This document shows positions 9,893 through 20,127 of a stretch of DNA of 64,000 nucleotides, in pieces. This DNA comes from Marinobacter sp. C7 (GTDB taxonomy: Bacteria > Pseudomonadota > Gammaproteobacteria > Pseudomonadales > Oleiphilaceae). Where the stretch lies: NCBI RefSeq assembly GCF_022343555.1, contig NZ_JAKQZH010000002.1, positions 310,001 through 374,000 on the forward strand, read 5' to 3'. The translations under genes and the position numbers were made by a program. Under the pieces are notes generated by a model. That model was given only the letters and a program-made list of their open reading frames with translations. It had not been told where the DNA came from and did not search any database. Each line of letters starts with the position of its first letter. The first letter of the stretch is position 1.

Positions 9893-12040
9893 CTACGACT
9901 CATCCGGCACGGCAGATTTGGCAAGGGCCCGGGCCAGCCCCGAGGCCCGCACCACCCGCTGGCTGGTACTGGCGGTCAGCACGCCGGCATCACCGGTTAT
10001 CAGGCTGAACCAGTTCCGTGCTCGGGTGATTCCGGTGTACACCAGCTCCCGGGTCAGCACCGGACTCATCCGGTCGGGCAGTACCAGGCAGGTGTGATTG
10101 AATTCCGAACCCTGGGATTTGTGGACCGTCATGGCATAGACCGTCTCCAGCTGTTGCAGGCGGCTCGGGGAAATCCAGCGGATTCCGTCGGTGCCGTCGC
10201 TGCTGGGAAAGGCTACCCGCAGGGCCGGCCGGGGTTCTCCGTTCTCGGCCCGGTCCCAGGGCACGCTGAAGGTGATGCCGATATCCCCGTTCATCAGGCC
10301 CAGGTTGTAATCGTTACCGGTGACCAGCACCGGCCGGCCGGCGTACCAGCCCTCGGCCCGGGGAATCAGCTTTTCCGCCAGCAGGTGTCGGGCAATGCGC
10401 TCGTTCAGACCTTCCACGCCCCACGGCCCCTGACGCAGGGCACACAGGAGCTGGAAGTCACCGAAGGCGGCCAACACCCTGCGCGCCAGCTCGTCCCAGT
10501 CCGCCAGGGGGCTGTCCATCCCCAGATCGTGGTTGGCCATCCGTTCGAGGTAATGGCGATAGCCTACCGGTGCCGGCAGTTCTTTGCCGTGCAGGACCCT
10601 GCCCCGGCCACCGTCACGGAATGCCCCGGGACTGCCGGAGATGGCATGTTGGCAGATGTGCTCCAGCGTGGCTTCCGGATCGGGTGTGGCATCGTCGCCG
10701 TTGAGCCAGATCACATCATCGAAGTGGGCCCGGCGGCAATGGTCGAGCATCGCGGCGTCGAGGGTGTTGGTATTGACGGCTTCTGCCAGCTGACGGATGC
10801 CGCTGCCTTCGGTAAAGCGGTAGCTCTTGCGCAGCATGGCCACGGCCTGGTCCAGGGCCTGCCCCTGGGAATCCAGAAGATCCTCCGGCACGGTTTGTCC
10901 CGTCACGGTTTCCAGCCACTGGGCCGTATCGGGTTGGTAGTGGGCCTCACGGGCCCGCTGGCACAATTCGCCCAGAACCGCACCGGCATCCACCGAGGCG
11001 AGCTGGTCCTTGTCGCCGAGCAGGATCAGCTGGGCATGCTCCGGCAGGGCCTCGAACACGGAGGCCATCAGGTCAACATCGACCATGGAGGCTTCGTCGA
11101 TTACCAGGATATCCACCAGCAGCGGATTGTCCCGGTTATGCCGGAACTTACGGGTATCGGGACGGCTGCCCAATAACCGGTGCAGGGTGGTGACCCGGTT
11201 CGGAATATCCTCCAGCCGGACCCGACCGGGCAGCTGGTCCAGGGGCAGGCGACTGACCGCCCCGCCAATGGACTCGTTCAGCCGTGCCGCTGCCTTGCCG
11301 GTGGGCGCGGCCAGCCGAATGCGGAACTTCCTGCCGGCACGGACAGGGTCCTCACCCGCGACCGCCTGCAACGCCGCCAGCAGGTTCACCACCGTGGTGG
11401 TCTTGCCGGTGCCGGGCCCGCCGGTAATCACGGCAAAACGCTTGCGTGCGGCCAGGGCGCAGGCCAGTTTCTGGTAGTCCACGTCATCCGTGGGCCGGAA
11501 CAGGGTCTGCAGCGTTGCCGCCAGGGTCTGGGAGGCTCCGGAGCCGGCATCATCGAGTGAAGAGGTCAGCGCCAGGCGGGTGCGGATGCCCCGGGCAATC
11601 CGCTGTTCGTAACGCCAGAAGCGCCGCAGGTATAGCCGAGTATCGTTGAGAACCAGAGGCGCCGTCAGTGAGCCATCACTTACCGCTTGGGTGTTGGAAA
11701 GGGCGGATAGGCACGCGCCGATTGAAATCTTTGCCAGAACTTCGGACGGCGGAGGGCATGGGTCCGGGTCCTCCTCCGTTCCTACGGTAACGGTATCCTC
11801 CGGTGGCAAGGCCAGGGTGTTACCGGCGTCCTCCAGCAAGGTCACCAGGTCGACACAGACATGCCCCCGCCCGACCTGGTGCGAGGCCAGCGCGGCCAGC
11901 AACAGCAGCAGCGGCTCCGGGTGTTCGCCCTGCTCCTCACACAGTTGCCGGATCAGCCGGGCGAAGGCCACATCCAGGGGGCGGATCCATTCGGCCTCGC
12001 GCCATTGCGCCAGCAGTGCGTCCAGTTCGTTCAGCTTCAT
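9893..12040 (-). CDS. recD: Exodeoxyribonuclease V alpha subunit RecD
   Basis: The 5'-3' helicase motor (superfamily 1B) of RecBCD. The 715-residue protein has Walker A GGPGTGKT at 207-214, Walker B VIDEASMVD, and the C-terminal UvrD-like motif TVHKSQGSEF followed by YTGITRAR. The ATG overlaps the recB stop (ATGA), so the two are translationally coupled, and it is the last gene of recC-recB-recD. It is longer than E. coli RecD (608), with extra residues around 70-125 and 440-480. A degraded GGDEF fragment lies immediately downstream. Confidence 0.96.
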   Translation of the reverse strand: MKLNELDALLAQWREAEWIRPLDVAFARLIRQLCEEQGEHPEPLLLLLAALASHQVGRGHVCVDLVTLLEDAGNTLALPPEDTVTVGTEEDPDPCPPPSEVLAKISIGACLSALSNTQAVSDGSLTAPLVLNDTRLYLRRFWRYEQRIARGIRTRLALTSSLDDAGSGASQTLAATLQTLFRPTDDVDYQKLACALAARKRFAVITGGPGTGKTTTVVNLLAALQAVAGEDPVRAGRKFRIRLAAPTGKAAARLNESIGGAVSRLPLDQLPGRVRLEDIPNRVTTLHRLLGSRPDTRKFRHNRDNPLLVDILVIDEASMVDVDLMASVFEALPEHAQLILLGDKDQLASVDAGAVLGELCQRAREAHYQPDTAQWLETVTGQTVPEDLLDSQGQALDQAVAMLRKSYRFTEGSGIRQLAEAVNTNTLDAAMLDHCRRAHFDDVIWLNGDDATPDPEATLEHICQHAISGSPGAFRDGGRGRVLHGKELPAPVGYRHYLERMANHDLGMDSPLADWDELARRVLAAFGDFQLLCALRQGPWGVEGLNERIARHLLAEKLIPRAEGWYAGRPVLVTGNDYNLGLMNGDIGITFSVPWDRAENGEPRPALRVAFPSSDGTDGIRWISPSRLQQLETVYAMTVHKSQGSEFNHTCLVLPDRMSPVLTRELVYTGITRARNWFSLITGDAGVLTASTSQRVVRASGLARALAKSAVPDES

Positions 12041-15000
12041 GCGGCCTCCTCCCCGCGCCCGTTATCACCATCGAACAGGGCATCGAGCTGTTCGATCAGT
12101 GCCCGGGGTGGTTTGTCGGTGAACGCCCCGGCGCCGGGTGCATGAATCCCCCGCAGGAACAGGTAGACCGCACCCCCGATGTGCCGGTCGTAGTCGTAAT
12201 CGGGCAGCCGGGCCTTCAACAGGCGGTGCAGGGCCAGCAGGTAGAGCACGTATTGCAGGTCGTAGCGCTTGTCCAGGATGGCCTGGCCCATGGTCTGGTC
12301 GGTGTAGGCGCTGTCATCGTCGCCGAGGGTGTTGGATTTGTAGTCGAGCACGTAGTAGCGGCCCTCGTGTTCGAAGACAAGGTCAATGAAACCCTTGAGC
12401 ATGCCGTTGAACCGCCGGTCGTCCACCTGGACCCGGTCCGCACCCTCCAGGGTGTGCCGGCGCACCAGGCTGTCCAGGGCGCCGGTGGCGACGTTGCAGC
12501 TCTCGAACCAGAATTCCAGTTCCGGGCGCACGGAATGCAAATCCCTCAGGGCGGCGCGGGTGTCGTCGTGGCGTCCGAGGCGCAAGGGGGTGCGCAGCAG
12601 GCTCAGCAGCCAGTGCTCAAGGGTGTCGGCCCAGTCACCCCAGCCCCGGGTGGTACAGCGACGTACCAGGTATTCACGTAGCCGCTCCGGGTTATCCACA
12701 ATCTGGTCGAAACCCTGCTGGCAGCACCATTCCAGCAGTTCGTGGAGGAAGGTGCCCGGCCCCGCCCCTTTCGGAAACCGGTGGAGGGAATGATCGGCGT
12801 GAGCTGTCGGCCCCTCCTCCCCCGTATCCTGCGCGGATTCTTCCAGCAGGTTCTGGCTTTCAGCGTCCTCCACTTCCCCGCTGAATACGACGCCGGTGCC
12901 GGCCAGGCCGGTGTATTCGATCGAGGAATAACTGGCAATCCACCAGTCTTCCCGGGCTTCCCGGCCGGCTTCGAGTGCCGGTCCGAGGGCGTCCGGTGCG
13001 GCTTCCGCGTAGCAGGCCGTATCGGCTTCAGGCAGCGCCATGACCGCGATGGTGTCCTCGTCCCGGGCCAGAGGCATCAGGCTGTCGCTCAGAGGTTGTT
13101 GTTCCCGGCCTTCGCCGCCGAGCAGGTAGCCCAGGCCACTCTGGCTCCAGCTGTCGATGGCAGCGACACCCACCCAGGTGGCATAGCGGGCCCGGGTCAG
13201 GGCCACGTAGAGCTTACGGATATCCTCGCCGAGCCGTTCCCGGTCGGCCCGGGCAACCGCCTCGGGCTCCGGATCGAACACGGTGACCAGCCGGCCCTGG
13301 TCATCGTGGTAGCGGACATAGGCCTGTTTGTCGTTCTGCGCCCGGAACGCGGTCCCGAACGGCAGAAACACCAACGGGTATTCCAGACCCTTGGATTTGT
13401 GCACGGTGATGACCTTGACCAGGCCGGCATCGCTTTCCAGTCGCAGGGTGCGGTGTTCATCTTCCTCATCGGCCGCCCTGAGGATCTGGGCGTAGTGATG
13501 CACCAGCGCGTGCTCGCCGTCCAGTTGCAGACTGTCCTGTTGCAGCAGTTCGGCAATGTGCAGGATATCCGTCAGTCGCCGTTCGCCATCGGGCCGTTGC
13601 AGCAGCCGTGCCGGCACGTCAAAGTCCATCAGGAACGAGCGCAGCATGGGCAGCACGCCCTGGGTTTGCCACTGGTTGTGGTAGCCCATGAACCGCTCGA
13701 TTTCCCGCTCCAGGGCGATTTCATCGGTGAGCAGCCGATCCAGGCTTTGCCAGGACTGTCCCAGAGTCGGGGTGGCAAGGGCCGCCCGGGTCAGGGCCAG
13801 TTGCCGGGGTTCGGCGAAGGCGCGCAGCCAGGTCAGCACTTCGTTGGCCTCGGTAGAGGTCAGCACCGAATCCCGGTCAGACAGATACACGCTCTTGATC
13901 CGACGCTGGCCCAGGGCATCACGCACCGCCGCCGCCTCGCTGCGGTTGTTGACCAGGATGGCGATGTCCGAGGGACGGACCGGCTGCAGATCCGCCGGGT
14001 CATCCGGCAGGGCGAAGCCGGCCCGGCCCTGTTGTCCCAGGGTCAGCAGGCGGGCGACTTCGCTGGCACAGGTCTCGGCTACCGCGGCGGTGGCCGTGCC
14101 CTTGGCCAGGGGCTTGCGGTTGCCGTTCCGGTCTTCGTCCTCACTGTCCAGGGTCCAGAAACGGAGGCTGGGCTGGTCCTCGCCGTCGATCCGCCATTGC
14201 CGTTTGGTGCCGTTGGCATCGACGCCCTGGAAGGGCAATGGGGTACGGTCGCCCTTTCCGAACAGGAAGGCGCCGTCCCGGCTGTGCTGGTCGGCGTGTT
14301 CGAACACCCGGTTTACCGCCGCCACCATGCTGGCGGAGGAACGGAAGTTGCGACCCAGGGTCCAGGTCCGGTCCCGGGCACCCTGGCGGGCCTCCAGGTA
14401 GGTGTAAATGTCCGCACCGCGGAATCCATAGATGGCCTGCTTGGGGTCCCCGATCATCAGCAGGCAGGTGTTCGGGTCGTTGTCCGTCACCCGGTAGATG
14501 CGATTGAAGATCCGGTACTGGACCGGGTCGGTGTCCTGGAACTCGTCGATCAGCGCCACCGGGAACTGGCGGCGGATGGTGGCGGCAAGCTGGTCGCCCC
14601 GGGGGCCGTGCAGGGCATCGTCCAGGCGGGTGAGCAGGTCGTCGAAACCCATCTCCGAGCGTTGCTGTTTCTCTGCTTCCAGTCGGTTGGCAATCCAGTG
14701 ACTGGCGTGTCTCAGGATGTCCGACTTGGCGCTTGGCAGGGCTTTCAGTTTTTCGGGTAATGCCAGAATGCCTTTCATCGCGGGGTGGATATCGAAGGGC
14801 TCTGGCCCTTTCCATATCTCCTGCATGCCCTCCAGAGACAGGTAGTAATAGCCTTTGGGTCGTTTACTCCCGCTCTCCAGCAGGCCTTTCGGAGACTCAT
14901 CCTCATTGGCACACCATGCCTTCAGGTGCGCGATTGCCGTTTTTAATGTGTTGGCCTGCGTGCCGCCGATCGTTTTGTCCGCGGCTTTCTTGAAATTCTG

Positions 15001-15795
15001 AGTACTGGCAATCCAATCGCTCAATTCCTCACACCAAACCGCCCATTCGGATTTCAAAGCCCTTAGAAAAGAAGCTTTTTCGCTGGCGGCCCGTTGCAGA
15101 AGGCTGTGCGGATCGGCGTTATTGGCACAGGAGATTGAAGGATCACCCAACAAATTTTTGATCGCCTTGCGCAAGGCCTCGGGGGTTTTCCACCACTCTG
15201 AAAGGCGCTCGCTCTCGGTCGTGTTGAGCGGGTAGATAAAAGTACGCCAGTAGTCCCGGACGACATCGTCCAGTAGTTCGGTCTGGTCGGTTTGCAGGGT
15301 GAGCCGGAAGAGGCTGCCGCTGTCGAAAGCGTGTTCGCTGAGCATCCGGTTGCACCAGCCGTGGATGGTAGAGACGGCGGCCTCGTCCATCCATTCCGCG
15401 GCCAGCAATAGCTTCTTGCGGCAGTCGGGCCAAGTGGATGGGTCCGGGTAGCTTTCGTCCCGAAGCTTGTGGATAAGAGCGGTTTCTGGGGTGGGCTCCG
15501 GCAGTTCAGCCACCTCGGAAAACACCTCTGCAGCTTGAGTCAGGCGGGTGCGGATGCGGTCCCGCAGCTCCTTGGTAGCGGCCTCGGTAAAGGTCACCAC
15601 CAGCAGGTTGGGCGGCAACAGGTTCTGCAGTGGGCTATCGTCGTTCTGGCTGTGGCCCAGAATTAGGCGTACGTACAGGATGGCGATGGTGAAGGTCTTG
15701 CCGGTGCCGGCACTGGCCTCGATCAACGCGCTGCCGTTCAGGGGTAGTGATAGCGGGTCCAAGTTCGGGTTGCGGTTGCTGGTTGTCCGACTCAT
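12037..15795 (-). CDS. recB: Exodeoxyribonuclease V beta subunit RecB
   Basis: The 3'-5' helicase and nuclease subunit of RecBCD. From the ATG at 15795 (MSRTTSNRNPNLDP) the protein has 1252 residues; this start overlaps the recC stop (ATGA) and has GAGGAG 5 bases upstream, so I prefer it over the in-frame ATG at 15858. Motif I is ASAGTGKT (27-34), the UvrD-type Walker B is DEFQDTDPVQY, and TVHKSKGLEYPLVF follows. The C-terminal RecB nuclease domain keeps its catalytic DYK (D1151-Y-K1153, in YVLDYKSN). Several catalytic and helicase residues are intact, so the enzyme should be active. Confidence 0.97.
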   Translation of the reverse strand: MSRTTSNRNPNLDPLSLPLNGSALIEASAGTGKTFTIAILYVRLILGHSQNDDSPLQNLLPPNLLVVTFTEAATKELRDRIRTRLTQAAEVFSEVAELPEPTPETALIHKLRDESYPDPSTWPDCRKKLLLAAEWMDEAAVSTIHGWCNRMLSEHAFDSGSLFRLTLQTDQTELLDDVVRDYWRTFIYPLNTTESERLSEWWKTPEALRKAIKNLLGDPSISCANNADPHSLLQRAASEKASFLRALKSEWAVWCEELSDWIASTQNFKKAADKTIGGTQANTLKTAIAHLKAWCANEDESPKGLLESGSKRPKGYYYLSLEGMQEIWKGPEPFDIHPAMKGILALPEKLKALPSAKSDILRHASHWIANRLEAEKQQRSEMGFDDLLTRLDDALHGPRGDQLAATIRRQFPVALIDEFQDTDPVQYRIFNRIYRVTDNDPNTCLLMIGDPKQAIYGFRGADIYTYLEARQGARDRTWTLGRNFRSSASMVAAVNRVFEHADQHSRDGAFLFGKGDRTPLPFQGVDANGTKRQWRIDGEDQPSLRFWTLDSEDEDRNGNRKPLAKGTATAAVAETCASEVARLLTLGQQGRAGFALPDDPADLQPVRPSDIAILVNNRSEAAAVRDALGQRRIKSVYLSDRDSVLTSTEANEVLTWLRAFAEPRQLALTRAALATPTLGQSWQSLDRLLTDEIALEREIERFMGYHNQWQTQGVLPMLRSFLMDFDVPARLLQRPDGERRLTDILHIAELLQQDSLQLDGEHALVHHYAQILRAADEEDEHRTLRLESDAGLVKVITVHKSKGLEYPLVFLPFGTAFRAQNDKQAYVRYHDDQGRLVTVFDPEPEAVARADRERLGEDIRKLYVALTRARYATWVGVAAIDSWSQSGLGYLLGGEGREQQPLSDSLMPLARDEDTIAVMALPEADTACYAEAAPDALGPALEAGREAREDWWIASYSSIEYTGLAGTGVVFSGEVEDAESQNLLEESAQDTGEEGPTAHADHSLHRFPKGAGPGTFLHELLEWCCQQGFDQIVDNPERLREYLVRRCTTRGWGDWADTLEHWLLSLLRTPLRLGRHDDTRAALRDLHSVRPELEFWFESCNVATGALDSLVRRHTLEGADRVQVDDRRFNGMLKGFIDLVFEHEGRYYVLDYKSNTLGDDDSAYTDQTMGQAILDKRYDLQYVLYLLALHRLLKARLPDYDYDRHIGGAVYLFLRGIHAPGAGAFTDKPPRALIEQLDALFDGDNGRGEEAA

Positions 15796-18700
15796 GCCTG
15801 CTCCTCGTCCTGGTGGCCTACCTGTTCTGCCGCGTATTTGCCCTGCTCCGCTTCCCACAGGGGTACATATAGCTCGTGCAACAGGATCTTGAACTCTCCT
15901 CCGGCCGTCAGCGCGTCGGGGTTTTCAAAGGTGCCCCGTAAATAGCCGGCGTCCCGCTCCAGAGCGGTGGCGTAAGCCTGTTCAGCTTGTTCCGAAGCGC
16001 GCTCGTGATTGGCCTTATAATCCCGGCTCTGATAGAAGCTGTAGATCCAAGCAAAACCGGCGTCGCAGTGGATTGGCAAGGCCCGGGTGGTGGCCTCCAT
16101 CCAGCGACCGAGAATGGCCTCAAAATACTTCTGTGCTTGGTCAGGAACCATCGCCGGGAAGTAGAACTTTCGGCCTTCTTCCTTACCCAGGATCAAGGTT
16201 TCAAAAGGCTGGTCGCTCAGTTGCCCGGCCAGATGGATCACCCAGTCCCGCAGCAGGTTGGCATAGCGCACTTTCTTGCCGTTGCCTGAACTGCTTAACA
16301 GGCTGGAGTTGGCTACCACCAGCCGGCAAAGCTTGCCGGCCGGACCACTACGCAGGTTATCAATCAGGTCGACCACCTCCACCGAGCCCGTGCCATTCTG
16401 GTACTGGTATTCGAAACTCAGCGGCTCGGAGATAGCCTCCGGCCAGTCGGCCAGTGCGGTCCGGTAGCGCTGGTGCAGGTCCGGTAGCCGACCTGCCAGC
16501 TCCGTGCGCAGGCGGTGTTCGGTAACCCCCATGCCCAGATCTCCGCGGCGGGCCATGCGATCGAGGGTCGTTTCGAGTCTTTCATGCAGGTCCTCCTCGC
16601 TGACCGCCTTGATGACGCCTTCCCGGATCAGTTCGCTGTCCAGGCGCCACCGTTCCAGGCCGGTGAGGTCGAAGTTCTCGTTATCGGTGTCATCGTCCTC
16701 CAGCTCCTCGAAATGCACCTGCAGCCGTCGCTGGTAGAAGGTGTCGATGGGCTTTTTCAGGAAGTTCGACAGATCGGCCAGCCGGATCGGCTCCTCCGGT
16801 TGCCGGTACGGCAGCGGTGCCTGGTCCGGTTCCGCTGTTTCGGCTCCATGGGCACTGCGCCATTCCCGCTCGAAGGTGAACAGGCTACGGGCCTGCAGTA
16901 CCTCGGCCAGAGGCCGGGGCGGGCTCTCGGGACCCGTGTCGAGCCCGTTGGTACGGGGAAAGTAAGCCCGGCTGAATGGCTGCAGCGGGTGTCGGGTGGT
17001 CAGTGCCCCGGTGACCGACCGCTCGTCTTCACCGGGCAGGCGCCACAGGCTGTCCAGGTGATCCTGCAGCTGGCCCACCAGAACCGAGGGCGGGCGCTCC
17101 GAATCGTCCCGGATGCTGCGACCCACCCAGCTGATGTAGAGCTGGTCCCTGGCCGACAGCAGAGCCTCCAGGAACAGGTAGCGATCGTCCTCACGCCGGG
17201 ATCGGTCGCCGGGCCGGTAGTCGTTGGCCATGAGGTCGAAGTCCACCGGAGGCCGGGAGCGAGGGTAGTCGCCATCATTCATACCCAGCAGACAGACCTT
17301 TCGGAACGGGATCGCCCGCATCGGCATCAGGGTGGCGAAGTTCACCTTGCCGGCGAGGAAGCGCTGGTTCAGTCCGCCTTCGTCCAGACCCGCCAGCAGT
17401 ACATCCTTGACGATGTTCAGTGGTAACGGCCGGGTTTCCAGTCCGGCGGCGAGCGCATCGTCCAGCCATTGTTCCAGCTGGCGGCGGAAGCGGTTGAGCA
17501 GCAAGAGGTCGTTGCCTTCCACCTTGAGGAAGAAGCGTTCCAGCATCTGCGAAAACAGGGCTTCCCACTCTACCGGGGTACGTGGTGTCTGCAGCGCCTG
17601 CCAAAGATCCTCGAGTTGCTCGACGAATTCCGCCAGCCGTCCGGCCAGGCTTGCCTGCAGCCCGCCAATCTCGCCATAGGGTTCGATACCGGCCCAGGGC
17701 TCGTCCTCACCCATACCGTAACCGAGCAGCATCGCCCGCAGGCCGGATTGCCAGGTGTTACGTTCCAGCTCCGCCGGCAACGCCAGGCTCTCCCGGTGTC
17801 GCCCGTGCAGGCCCCAGCGGATGTTGGCCCCCTCCACCCAGCGCCGGGCCAGGGGAATCTCGGCCTCGTCGATGCCGAAGCGGTCCCGGATACCCGGGAC
17901 CTCCAGCAGGCTCAGGATCTCGCTCACCCCGAAACGGCTGCGGGGCAGGGACATCAGGGTCTCCAAGGCGATCAGTATCGGTTCGTGATGGCGCTGGCCC
18001 TGGTCGGAGATGGTAAACGGGATGTGGCGTTTCTGACCGGCCCGGTAGCGGCCGAACACGGCCTGAATATGGGGCGCGTAGACATTGATGTCCGGCACCA
18101 TGACCATCACGTCCCGGGGCCGCAGGCCGGGATCGGCATTGAAGGCGGCCAGCAGCTGGTCGTGCAGGATTTCCACTTCCCGCTGGGGGCTGTGGGCGTC
18201 GTGGAAGACCAGCGATTGGTCCCGGGCCAGGTCCAGATGGCGGTTTTCTGCCCGGATGTCCTGCAGGGGTGTCAGGTTATAGATGTCGTTTTGCAGCTGG
18301 TGCAGCAGGGCCGGTTGGTCCGGTTCTCCGTGCGCGGAGAAGATATCGATTTTCTGGTCCGGGGTCTCGAACCGGTCCCGGTATTCCTCGGGGTTATCGA
18401 ACTCGTCCAGCAGGCGGATGTAGTCCCGCCCCTGCTTACCCCAGGCGGCCAGCAGCGGATTGGCGTGCTGGTGCAGCTGGTCCGGGTCGGCAACCTTCGA
18501 CAGCTCCGGATGGACGGCCCCCCGTTTGCGTTCGGCCTTGAGCAACTCCCGGTCACTGACAATATCGGCCCAGTAGTACTGGCACGGGTTGTGAACGCAA
18601 AGCACAACCTGACTGAACCGGCTGAGCACGTACAGCGCTTCCAGCGCCTGACGCGGTAGCGAGGAGACTCCGAACACCACTATCCGTTCGGGTAGCCGGG

Positions 18701-19397
18701 CCGGATTGGCGGGGGACGCCACGCGCTGGCCCTCGTCCATGAACCGGGTGTGAATCCGGGACCGGCTGGTGTGGGCATCCGATCCCACATCCTCCACCAG
18801 CTTGCGCCACAGCAGGGGTTGCCAGAGCGTCTCCGGATCCAGGGGCTTTTCCTCATTGCGGGCGCTGATCACCACATCCCGGCCCTGCTCCCAGGCACTG
18901 AGCCAGTCGGCCCGGAACACCTGGTACTGGTCGAACAGATCCGCCACTTTCTCCGCCAGCTGGAAGTTGCGCAGGTCGGTGTCGGTGCCCTCCAGAAACC
19001 GCGCCAGCGGCGTAAAGGCCTCGTCCTGGTCCACCAGATCCGGCAGTAACCGGTATAGCCGCCACACCAGCCGGCGTTTGTCGAAGGGGGATTGTTCCGG
19101 CACTTCGCCGTCCGGCAGCACCGCCCGGTACGCCTGCCAGATAAACCGGGCCGGAAACAGGAAGTCCATGCCGGCGGCGATACCCAGGCCGCCCTCGGCG
19201 CCCTCGTCCGAGCGCTTCTCCGCCAGGGCCAGCTTCAGCCACTGGGCAATACCGTTACTCTGGACCAGGAAGGTCTCGCTCTGCAGCGGCGGCAGCGGGT
19301 TCTCCCGGCACAGGAAAATCACCGCGCGGCGCAGATCTTCCAGGTGGTTGGCATGGATGGCGTGAAAGCCGGGCTGGATGGCGGAGTGGTCGGCCAT
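15792..19397 (-). CDS. recC: Exodeoxyribonuclease V gamma subunit RecC
   Basis: The subunit that scans for Chi in RecBCD; it has dead helicase and nuclease folds. The preferred ATG at 19397 (MADHSAIQPGFHAIHANHLEDL) is preceded by AGGAG and matches the family N-terminus. An open frame to 19436 adds 13 residues with no support. The 1201 residues are close to the family length (1122 in E. coli). Recognisable RecC stretches include FLVQSNGIAQWLKLALAE and VCLLGMNDGDYPR. It is the first gene of the operon; the ptr gene that separates recC from recB in E. coli is absent, as in pseudomonads. Confidence 0.96.
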   Translation of the reverse strand: MADHSAIQPGFHAIHANHLEDLRRAVIFLCRENPLPPLQSETFLVQSNGIAQWLKLALAEKRSDEGAEGGLGIAAGMDFLFPARFIWQAYRAVLPDGEVPEQSPFDKRRLVWRLYRLLPDLVDQDEAFTPLARFLEGTDTDLRNFQLAEKVADLFDQYQVFRADWLSAWEQGRDVVISARNEEKPLDPETLWQPLLWRKLVEDVGSDAHTSRSRIHTRFMDEGQRVASPANPARLPERIVVFGVSSLPRQALEALYVLSRFSQVVLCVHNPCQYYWADIVSDRELLKAERKRGAVHPELSKVADPDQLHQHANPLLAAWGKQGRDYIRLLDEFDNPEEYRDRFETPDQKIDIFSAHGEPDQPALLHQLQNDIYNLTPLQDIRAENRHLDLARDQSLVFHDAHSPQREVEILHDQLLAAFNADPGLRPRDVMVMVPDINVYAPHIQAVFGRYRAGQKRHIPFTISDQGQRHHEPILIALETLMSLPRSRFGVSEILSLLEVPGIRDRFGIDEAEIPLARRWVEGANIRWGLHGRHRESLALPAELERNTWQSGLRAMLLGYGMGEDEPWAGIEPYGEIGGLQASLAGRLAEFVEQLEDLWQALQTPRTPVEWEALFSQMLERFFLKVEGNDLLLLNRFRRQLEQWLDDALAAGLETRPLPLNIVKDVLLAGLDEGGLNQRFLAGKVNFATLMPMRAIPFRKVCLLGMNDGDYPRSRPPVDFDLMANDYRPGDRSRREDDRYLFLEALLSARDQLYISWVGRSIRDDSERPPSVLVGQLQDHLDSLWRLPGEDERSVTGALTTRHPLQPFSRAYFPRTNGLDTGPESPPRPLAEVLQARSLFTFEREWRSAHGAETAEPDQAPLPYRQPEEPIRLADLSNFLKKPIDTFYQRRLQVHFEELEDDDTDNENFDLTGLERWRLDSELIREGVIKAVSEEDLHERLETTLDRMARRGDLGMGVTEHRLRTELAGRLPDLHQRYRTALADWPEAISEPLSFEYQYQNGTGSVEVVDLIDNLRSGPAGKLCRLVVANSSLLSSSGNGKKVRYANLLRDWVIHLAGQLSDQPFETLILGKEEGRKFYFPAMVPDQAQKYFEAILGRWMEATTRALPIHCDAGFAWIYSFYQSRDYKANHERASEQAEQAYATALERDAGYLRGTFENPDALTAGGEFKILLHELYVPLWEAEQGKYAAEQVGHQDEEQA

Positions 19398-19612
19398 GGG
19401 GCTCCTTGTTGGCGATCGGTTCAATCCTGATGCCACAGGTTACCGTATGTGGCTGGGAAATCAGACGGTCATTATGCCTGATCAGTCTGACCATTGGCTG
19501 CGACAGCCACGGTCGCAGGCGTTTTACTGGTCGATCATTTTTTAATCATCTGTTGCGGGCCTGCAGCGTATGATCTGGAGAGGGCGTGGTGCAAAAAGCG
19601 GAGGTGAGAAAA

Positions 19613-20050
19613 ATGGCCTGGAATCCTCTCCGGACAAGAGTCCGTTTACCTTTTTTTCTTCTGATCGTCCTGGTGGTTGTGGCGCTGCCGGGTCTGCCCA
19701 GCGCCGGGGAACAGGACGAGGCCATCGAACAGACCATCCTGAGGCAGATCGAAGCCTTTGCCAACGACGACCAGGAGGCCGCTTGGGCGTTTGCCTCCGA
19801 GGGCATCAAACGACGGTTTGGTGACGCCGGTGTGTTCTTCAGCATGGTTCGGGAGGCCTACCCGGCAGTGCACCGGGCCTCGACCATCGAATTTGTCGAA
19901 CTGGTCCCTCACGGCACGTTCGACATCCAGGTGGTGCGACTGACCGGTCCGGATGGACAACGCTGGGATGCCTACTACCGAATGGTGCGCAGTGATGGCG
20001 ACTGGCGGGTGGCCGGTGTGCAGTTGCAGCCCACGGACATGGGAATCTAA
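19613..20050 (+). CDS. DUF4864-type exported small protein
   Basis: A 145-residue protein with a positively charged start (MAWNPLRTRVR), a hydrophobic core (LPFFLLIVLVVVALPG) and a likely signal-peptidase cleavage region PSAGE. The mature part has the pattern of DUF4864 (IEQTILRQIEAFANDDQEAAWAFAS ... RMVRSDGDWRVAGV), a fold related to nuclear transport factor 2-like proteins with no known function. The ATG at 19613 has an excellent GGAGGTGA ribosome site 5 bases away; GTG 19586 upstream is less likely. It diverges from recC, and the roughly 215 bp between them show no clear operator. Confidence 0.82.
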   Translation: MAWNPLRTRVRLPFFLLIVLVVVALPGLPSAGEQDEAIEQTILRQIEAFANDDQEAAWAFASEGIKRRFGDAGVFFSMVREAYPAVHRASTIEFVELVPHGTFDIQVVRLTGPDGQRWDAYYRMVRSDGDWRVAGVQLQPTDMGI

Positions 20051-20127
20051 AGCGCGTTTGAGGTCACGGGCGAGCGGGCGTAAAGTTGCACGATCTGACA
20101 GCTTTCCGTGAAGTACCTGCTCGCCCT

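Noticed and set aside
12742..14760. 672-codon open frame antisense to recB
   Set aside because: Same shadow effect; composition (glycine, glutamine, histidine rich) is that of a non-coding frame, and recB is certain here.
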